From positions 1,732,868 through 1,752,010 of the forward strand of contig CP070808.1 of the NCBI GenBank assembly GCA_020343715.1: a stretch of DNA of 19,143 nucleotides, given 5' to 3'. The notes under the pieces are model-generated. The model did no database searches. It had not been told where the DNA came from and saw only the letters and a list, made by a program, of their open reading frames with translations. Shown in pieces: positions 14,180-19,143 of the stretch (position 1 is the first letter of the stretch; each line of letters begins with the position of its first letter). The DNA comes from Thermoplasmata archaeon (lineage in GTDB: Archaea; Thermoplasmatota; DTKX01; GCA-020343715). The translations under genes were made by a program, and so were the position numbers.

Positions 14180-14186
14180 CACCTCC
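14180..14186 (-). promoter_or_regulatory. Strong Shine-Dalgarno site deciding the start of the CxxC gene
   Basis: GGAGGTG, six bases before the ATG at 14173. It rules out the open frame that runs upstream to 14299 as coding. A candidate TATA box, CCATATTAAG, lies at 14241-14250, giving a leader of about 45 bases. Confidence 0.7.
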
Positions 14187-14299
14187 GGGACGGGGGACCT
14201 GGTCTCCCGCCTTAAGGTGTAACTATCTAGCGCGGCCGCTCTTAATATGGTTACCCCTAACGACTGGGGGGCCCCGGTGGGAGGATGTGGACTTCCCAA

Positions 14300-17200
14300 T
14301 CAGAACGTCTTCTCCTCCAGCTCCACCGAGACCTCCTCGGCCACGTCATCGGAGGTGGGCATGGGCTCCAGCAGGTCGTCGAGGCTCTCGGTGATGTCCT
14401 CCAGCTCGCTGTCGGCCTCCTCCTCCTCCAGCTCCTTGTTCCGCTGGTTCATGAAGTAGATGCCCAGCAGGACGAGGACCGCGAGGATGATCGCGAGGGC
14501 TATCCACGCCATGCCCATGGGGTTCTTCACGTCGATGGTGGTGACGGTGTCCTCGGAGTTGCCCAGGGTGTCGGTGACCCGGACGGTGTACTCCAGGCCC
14601 TCCTGGTCGTCCTCGGTGGTGGTCTCCCACTTGTACAGGTAGTTGCCGTCGTCCTGGAGGGTCATCGTGATCCAGGGCCCATGACCGATGCGGAGCAGCA
14701 CCGACTCGATGCCGGTGTCGTCGGTGGCCATGACCTCGAAGTGCACGATCTCCATGACCTCGGCCCCCTTCTTGGGCGACTGCTCAACGATGACCGGTGC
14801 GGAGTTGTCCACGAACACGTCCCACTCGAGGGTGGAGGTGTGCCCGGCAGCGTCCATGGAGGTGAAGGTCATGTAGAGCACGCCGTCGGGGTACATCGGG
14901 GTATTGAGGGTCCACTCGTACATCCCCGTGGCGGGGTTGACGTAGATGGGGGTCTCCTCGTCACCGATGGTCACCGTCACCGACACCACGCCCACGGCAT
15001 CCTCGGAGTAGACCGCGAACAGGCGATCGCCCGCCAGGTGCTCGGTCATCTCCGGGAAGTCTGCCACGGAGATGATCGGGGCGTTGTTGTCGATGGTCAC
15101 CACGGATTCGGCGGAGACGGCCTTGCCCGACCCGTCGATGGCCCGCACGGTGATGGTGTGCTCGCCGTCGGCGAAGGCGGTGGAGTCGAAGGTGCCCTCG
15201 CCGTCCACCATGTCCACCCAACCGACGCCGTCCACGGAGAACTGGAGGGTGTCGATGAAGGTGTCGGTGGCGGTGGCGGTCACGGTCACCTCGCCGTCCA
15301 GGATCGCACCGGACAAGGGCCCCTGGAACTCCAGCTGGGGCTCGGTGTTGTCCACGTGGAACTCCACGGTGGCCTCGGTGATGAGGCCCGAGCCGTCGGT
15401 GGAGATCGCCGTCAGGGTGTAGGTGCCGTCGTCCAGGGTGGTGGTGTCCAGGCTGTACTCGTAGTAGTTGGTGGCGGTGTTCACGGTGGCGAACACCGAG
15501 GTGTCGTCGGCCCAGGAGAGCAGGACGTTCCTGACGCCCCGGGCGTCGGAGGAGGCCACCTGGAAGATGATGGAGCCCGTTACGAACTGCCCGTCTGTGG
15601 GCGAGACTATCGCCAAGGCGGGCATGGTGTTGTCGACGATGACGTTGATGGATGCCATTGCCACATGTCCCGCCTTGTCCTCAGCCATCACCATCAGGTT
15701 GTGCTCCCCGTCGGAGAGGCCCGAGGTGTTCCAGTCGTAGGTGAAGTCGCCCATCGCCTCGTCCATCACCATCCAGCTGCCGCCGTCCACGGACAGCATC
15801 ACCATGCCGTAGTCCACGGTGAAGAAAGAGTCCACGGCAGACACGGTCACCATGTGCTGTCCCTCGGTCAGGATGTCGCCCTCCGAGGGGCTGAGGAAGC
15901 TGACGATGGGGGCGTTGTTGTCGATGGTGAAGTCCACGGGACCCGCCATCTCGGACACCCTGCCGGACACGTCGGTGGCCATGGCGGACACCGTGGCCTC
16001 GGCATCGTCCAGGGTGGTGGTGTCGATGAGGAACTCCCACATCCCGGAGGCCGGGTTGTAGGTGGCCATCGCGCTGGTAAGCGACGGGATGCCGGTGAAG
16101 GTCAGTTCCACCTGCCCGATGCCCAGGGAGTCGACGGCCGCCACGCGGAACACGTAGACGTCCATGGCGAACTCGCCGGAGGCGGGGGACACTATGGACG
16201 CCGTCGGGTCGGTCAGGTCCACGGTGAACGAGACCGAGCCCAGGGTGACGTGCCCTGCGGCGTCGGTGACCTTGAAGGCCAGGCTGTGCTCGCCATCGGC
16301 CAGGGTCGTGGTGTCGATGTCCAATCCCCACAGGGTGGCTTCGCCGGAGAGGTTCTCCATGGCGATCCATCCGGTGCCGTCCAGGTTGTACTCCACGTCG
16401 CCTACGGCGAGATCGAAGCCCTCGTCGGTGGCATTCACCAGGACACTGAGGGTCTCGTCGAGCACGATCTCGCCGGGCGAGGGGCTCATGAGCAGCAGCA
16501 TGGGGGCGTTGTTGTCCACGGCGAACTCGTAGGTCATGGTCACCGACTGCCTGCCGGAGGTGTCGGTGGCCGTCAGCACCACCGAGGCCGGCCCGTCGGG
16601 CAGCGTCGCGGTGTCGACGGTCAACTCCCAGTAGCCGGTGGATGGGTTGTAGGTGGCGTCGGCCGAGGATATCGGCGCCGGCGCGGAGAACCCGAAGGCC
16701 ATGACCACGGAGGCCACACCTAGGCTGTCCGTCGCGCGCGCGGAGAAGGTATACACACCATCTACGAACTCGCCCATCGACGGTGTGTTCAGCGACACGG
16801 CGGGGTCGGTGTTGTCCACCGTCACCCGCACCGAGTGGGTCACCACGTGGCCTGCGGCGTCGGTGGCTCTGAACGACAGGGTGTGCTCCCCGTCGGCGTA
16901 GTCGGTGGTGAACCAGGAGGCGACCCAGTTGGTGGCGCCTGCCTCCATGTCCTCCCACGGGTTGGCATCGACGCGCCACTGCACGTCGCCGGGGTTGAGA
17001 CCCCAGACCAGGTCGCCGGCCTCGACGGTCACGTCGTAGGTGTCGGTGAGGATCACCTCGCCGTCCATGGGGGCCAGGACCACCAAGGATGGCGCGTTGT
17101 TGTCCAGGTAGAAGGTCACGGTAGCGGCGGTCATGTAGTCCCTGCCCGTCAGCTCGGTGGCGTAGGGCTTGATGGTGTAGCTGCCGTCCTCCCACGCGGT

Positions 17201-19143
17201 GGTGTCCACGGTCCACTCGTAGTAGCCGGAAGCGGCGTTGTAGCCGAAGGTCACGTCGGTGGAGGTGGAGGGACCGGTGATCGTTGCCCAGACGGTGGCG
17301 AGGCCCAGGTTGTCCACGGCGGAGATGGCGAAGGTGTACGTGCCCTCCACGTAATCCATGGACTCGGGGGAGACCACGGCCACCGAGGGCTCGGTGTTGT
17401 CCACCACGATGCTCAGGGCACGGGCGACCCAGTTGCCAGCACCATCCACAGCGGCCACGGTGATGGTGTGGGAGCCGTCGGTCAGACCGGTGGTGTCCAG
17501 GGCGTACTCGTACAGTCCGCCGTTGAGGGTCATCACGATCCAGGCACCGCCGTCGATGGATATCGCGACTCCACCGTTGTCCATGCCGGAACCGGTGTCT
17601 GCGGCGTTGGCCTGCACAACGATATCGCCAAAGACGTAGGCGCCGTTGGTGGGCGACACGATGGCCAGGGTGGGCTCGGTGTTGTCAACCACGAAGGTGA
17701 AGGGCGTGGTGATGGTGTACCGGCCCGCCTCGTCCCAGGCCACGGCGGCCATGGACCAGGTGCCGTCGGCCAGGGCCGTTGTGTCCACGTTGATCTCGTA
17801 GTAGCCCGTAGCAGGGTTGTAGTACGCGTCGAGCAGGTACGATGTGGAGCCGGACTGGAGGGCGACCTTCACCATGGCAAGCCTCTCTGTGTCGTCGGCG
17901 TCCACCTGTATCGTTATCGTCCCCGACACCTCGTCGTCCTGGGCGTGGGACACGATGCTCGCCGTCGGGTCGTTGCCGTCACCCAGGGCCACCACGGAGG
18001 CCGTCGGGCCCATGTTGCCCTCGGTGTCGTACGCCCGGACCTCGATGGTCAGGGTGCCGGTGCCGGGGGCGCCCAGGTTGCCCTCCCAGGTGCGGTTGAT
18101 GGCGTTGTAGGTCATGGCGGTCCAGGTGCCTCCGTTGAGGCGGGCCTCCATGCTGGCGATGGGTGAGAAGTCCGTGGCGACGGCGACGACCATAAGGTCG
18201 TTGGCCGAGTGCATGTACTGCCCCGCCGAGGGCCAGAGGATGGTGGTCACCGGGCCGGTGTTGTCGGTCCAGATGTTCACGAAGGAGGAGCCCACGTTGG
18301 AGACCTCGTCCTGCACCTGCACGACGATGCGGTACTGGCCGTCGGCCAGCAGCGTGGTGTCCAGGTTGTAGGTGAAGTGGGTCCCGTCCCAGGGCATGGA
18401 CCGCCAGGACCAGCCATTGTCCCAGCTGACCATGCAGGAGGTGTACCTCACCCCTGCCTGGGCATCGGTGGCGGTGGCCTGGATGGTCACGGTGCCCGAG
18501 AGGGTGTCCAGGTTGGTGGGGTTGACGATGGTCACTGCGGGGGCCGTCACGTCCCTGCCGTAGGGGAAGTCCCAGCTGTCGGAGTTGCCCGCGTTGTCGT
18601 ACATTGTGGCCGTCACGGGGGTGCTGGCGTCGGTGTCCCACGAGTCGAACCGGTAGGTGTACTCGTAGGGGTTGCTGTAGTCGTAGGAACCACCGCTGCC
18701 CAGGCTGGGCTCGTAGGAGAAGTAGGTCCGGTAGACACCGGTCCAGCTGTCGGAGCCCCATAGTCGGAGGGTGGCGGTCTGGGTCCAGGTGACCGCTGGG
18801 TTGAACCACATGGTCCCGCCTGAGTAGTGCAGGAACGAGGACCACTCTATCCATTCCCACGAGGTCCTCCTCGGAGCTTGGGCGTCGATCTGGATGAACT
18901 CCATGTCGGCGCGCGAAGAATAGACCGGCGTGTCGACCTGCCTGTCCCAGGAGTCATCCAACGTCCCGTTGATGAACACACTCTGTGTGTCCCCCTCGAT
19001 GTAGAACCAGTTGAAGTGGCCGGCCGTGGAGGATGTCCTGACCACTATCCAGTACTCGTAGGAGCCCAGCTGCCTGTCCGGCACCTCTTCCGATGCGGGG
19101 TACAGCCATACCCTTGGCCAGTTGCTGGTGTCCACCGAGGACA
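14300..19143 (-). CDS. Giant Ig-like repeat surface protein with C-terminal membrane anchor (5' end outside window)
   Basis: At least 1,611 residues are visible and the frame is open to the right edge, so the true start and signal peptide are missing. The first ~195 residues are rich in Trp, Tyr and Ser (for example MWFNPAVTWTQTATLRLWGSD). Fourteen Ig-like repeats of about 95 residues follow, each ending in a line such as VDNTEP or VDNNAP. One membrane helix (GMAWIALAIILAVLVLLGIYF) and a ~50-residue acidic cytoplasmic tail (KELEEEEADSELED) end the protein. This gives a type I membrane protein displaying a rod of beta-sandwich domains outside the cell. Such proteins serve in adhesion, the surface layer or extracellular substrate binding; no enzyme domain is visible. 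It has only one cysteine in the repeats. It ends 126 bases before the CxxC gene start. Confidence 0.9.
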   Translation of the reverse strand, partial: SSVDTSNWPRVWLYPASEEVPDRQLGSYEYWIVVRTSSTAGHFNWFYIEGDTQSVFINGTLDDSWDRQVDTPVYSSRADMEFIQIDAQAPRRTSWEWIEWSSFLHYSGGTMWFNPAVTWTQTATLRLWGSDSWTGVYRTYFSYEPSLGSGGSYDYSNPYEYTYRFDSWDTDASTPVTATMYDNAGNSDSWDFPYGRDVTAPAVTIVNPTNLDTLSGTVTIQATATDAQAGVRYTSCMVSWDNGWSWRSMPWDGTHFTYNLDTTLLADGQYRIVVQVQDEVSNVGSSFVNIWTDNTGPVTTILWPSAGQYMHSANDLMVVAVATDFSPIASMEARLNGGTWTAMTYNAINRTWEGNLGAPGTGTLTIEVRAYDTEGNMGPTASVVALGDGNDPTASIVSHAQDDEVSGTITIQVDADDTERLAMVKVALQSGSTSYLLDAYYNPATGYYEINVDTTALADGTWSMAAVAWDEAGRYTITTPFTFVVDNTEPTLAIVSPTNGAYVFGDIVVQANAADTGSGMDNGGVAISIDGGAWIVMTLNGGLYEYALDTTGLTDGSHTITVAAVDGAGNWVARALSIVVDNTEPSVAVVSPESMDYVEGTYTFAISAVDNLGLATVWATITGPSTSTDVTFGYNAASGYYEWTVDTTAWEDGSYTIKPYATELTGRDYMTAATVTFYLDNNAPSLVVLAPMDGEVILTDTYDVTVEAGDLVWGLNPGDVQWRVDANPWEDMEAGATNWVASWFTTDYADGEHTLSFRATDAAGHVVTHSVRVTVDNTDPAVSLNTPSMGEFVDGVYTFSARATDSLGVASVVMAFGFSAPAPISSADATYNPSTGYWELTVDTATLPDGPASVVLTATDTSGRQSVTMTYEFAVDNNAPMLLLMSPSPGEIVLDETLSVLVNATDEGFDLAVGDVEYNLDGTGWIAMENLSGEATLWGLDIDTTTLADGEHSLAFKVTDAAGHVTLGSVSFTVDLTDPTASIVSPASGEFAMDVYVFRVAAVDSLGIGQVELTFTGIPSLTSAMATYNPASGMWEFLIDTTTLDDAEATVSAMATDVSGRVSEMAGPVDFTIDNNAPIVSFLSPSEGDILTEGQHMVTVSAVDSFFTVDYGMVMLSVDGGSWMVMDEAMGDFTYDWNTSGLSDGEHNLMVMAEDKAGHVAMASINVIVDNTMPALAIVSPTDGQFVTGSIIFQVASSDARGVRNVLLSWADDTSVFATVNTATNYYEYSLDTTTLDDGTYTLTAISTDGSGLITEATVEFHVDNTEPQLEFQGPLSGAILDGEVTVTATATDTFIDTLQFSVDGVGWVDMVDGEGTFDSTAFADGEHTITVRAIDGSGKAVSAESVVTIDNNAPIISVADFPEMTEHLAGDRLFAVYSEDAVGVVSVTVTIGDEETPIYVNPATGMYEWTLNTPMYPDGVLYMTFTSMDAAGHTSTLEWDVFVDNSAPVIVEQSPKKGAEVMEIVHFEVMATDDTGIESVLLRIGHGPWITMTLQDDGNYLYKWETTTEDDQEGLEYTVRVTDTLGNSEDTVTTIDVKNPMGMAWIALAIILAVLVLLGIYFMNQRNKELEEEEADSELEDITESLDDLLEPMPTSDDVAEEVSVELEEKTF
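14527..18553 (-). repeat. Fourteen tandem Ig-like protein repeats, mostly two alternating types
   Basis: Coding repeats of about 288 bases each. Shared core: DN(T/N)xP opening, a strand, DTTxLxDG in the middle, and AxDxxGxx near the end. From repeat 3 on, type A (YNPxTGYYE ... SGR) and type B (DGGxWxxM ... DGEH ... AGHV) alternate, giving a pair unit of about 190 residues. Repeats 1 and 2 are both closer to type B. The units have diverged, so no long identical DNA runs were noticed. Confidence 0.85.

Noticed and set aside
14254..14285. G+C-rich stretch with GGGGCCCC after the surface protein gene as a hairpin terminator
   Set aside because: No T-tract follows on the minus strand and the pairing is short; archaeal termination does not rely on such hairpins.
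14285..16723. 812-codon open frame on the plus strand opposite the Ig-repeat protein
   Set aside because: Val/Gly/His-rich with periodicity copied from the repeats on the other strand. The minus-strand frame has clear domains, a membrane helix and a proper end.
16835..18166. 443-codon plus-strand open frame opposite the same repeats
   Set aside because: Same shadow effect; no domain and no ribosome site or A/T box.
1..19143. Search by eye for tRNA genes, CRISPR arrays, insertion sequences and phage genes
   Set aside because: None seen; intergenic gaps are at most about 150 bases and the only long repeats are the coding Ig-like ones.

Overview
The window reads as an archaeal chromosome segment of high G+C. 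The evidence is an archaeal-type threonyl-tRNA synthetase with an N-terminal editing domain, an archaeal-type phosphopantetheine adenylyltransferase, a diphthamide amidation enzyme (Dph6), a DUF835 protein, a DUF54 RNA-binding protein, a DUF2116 zinc-ribbon membrane protein and a cluster of KaiC/RAD55-like proteins. DUF835 and KaiC-like proteins together, A/T-rich boxes about 25 bases ahead of start codons, and leaderless-looking genes suggest the Thermoplasmatota side of Euryarchaeota. That placement is an inference from gene content. No rRNA, tRNA, CRISPR array, insertion sequence or phage gene was seen.

Layout, left to right. At 1-1788 (minus) lies a TldD/PmbA(TldE) peptidase pair, with PmbA cut by the window edge. 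At 1835-2916 (minus) are a DUF835 protein and a flavodoxin-like protein. A divergent promoter region leads to plus-strand genes: an acidic beta-rich protein (3095-4171), a DUF54 protein (4201-4659), a small coiled-coil protein (4702-4980) and thrS (5044-6903). Minus-strand coaD and a DUF2116 gene follow, with the coaD end overlapping the thrS end. A zinc-ribbon/multi-helix membrane protein (7640-8308) diverges from dph6 (8415-9095), which is translationally coupled to a class I glutamine amidotransferase (9092-9643). Next come a Na+/Ca2+ exchanger (9640-10590, minus) and a three-gene KaiC-like operon (10639-13304, minus). A small zinc-ribbon gene (13455-13733, plus), a conserved CxxC protein (13730-14173, minus) and a very large Ig-repeat surface protein (14300 to past the right edge, minus) complete the window.

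The most interesting part is the operon at 13304-10639. It encodes one KaiC-like ATPase with an intact Walker A motif, then a KaiC-like domain without a recognisable P-loop fused to a Ras/MglA-like small GTPase, then a third KaiC-like protein whose P-loop lysine is replaced by arginine. This looks like a regulatory assembly pairing one active ATPase, one GTPase switch and two probably non-hydrolysing partners. Second is dph6 directly coupled to a glutaminase-type amidotransferase, which could supply ammonia for diphthamide synthesis on EF-2. Third is the surface protein, whose 14 Ig-like repeats mostly alternate between two subtypes.

Genes are tightly packed. All three convergent gene pairs overlap at their stops, two of them through a shared palindromic CTAG. 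Several first genes have an A/T-rich box about 25-29 bases before the start and no Shine-Dalgarno site, while internal operon genes have strong GGAGG or GGTGA sites.
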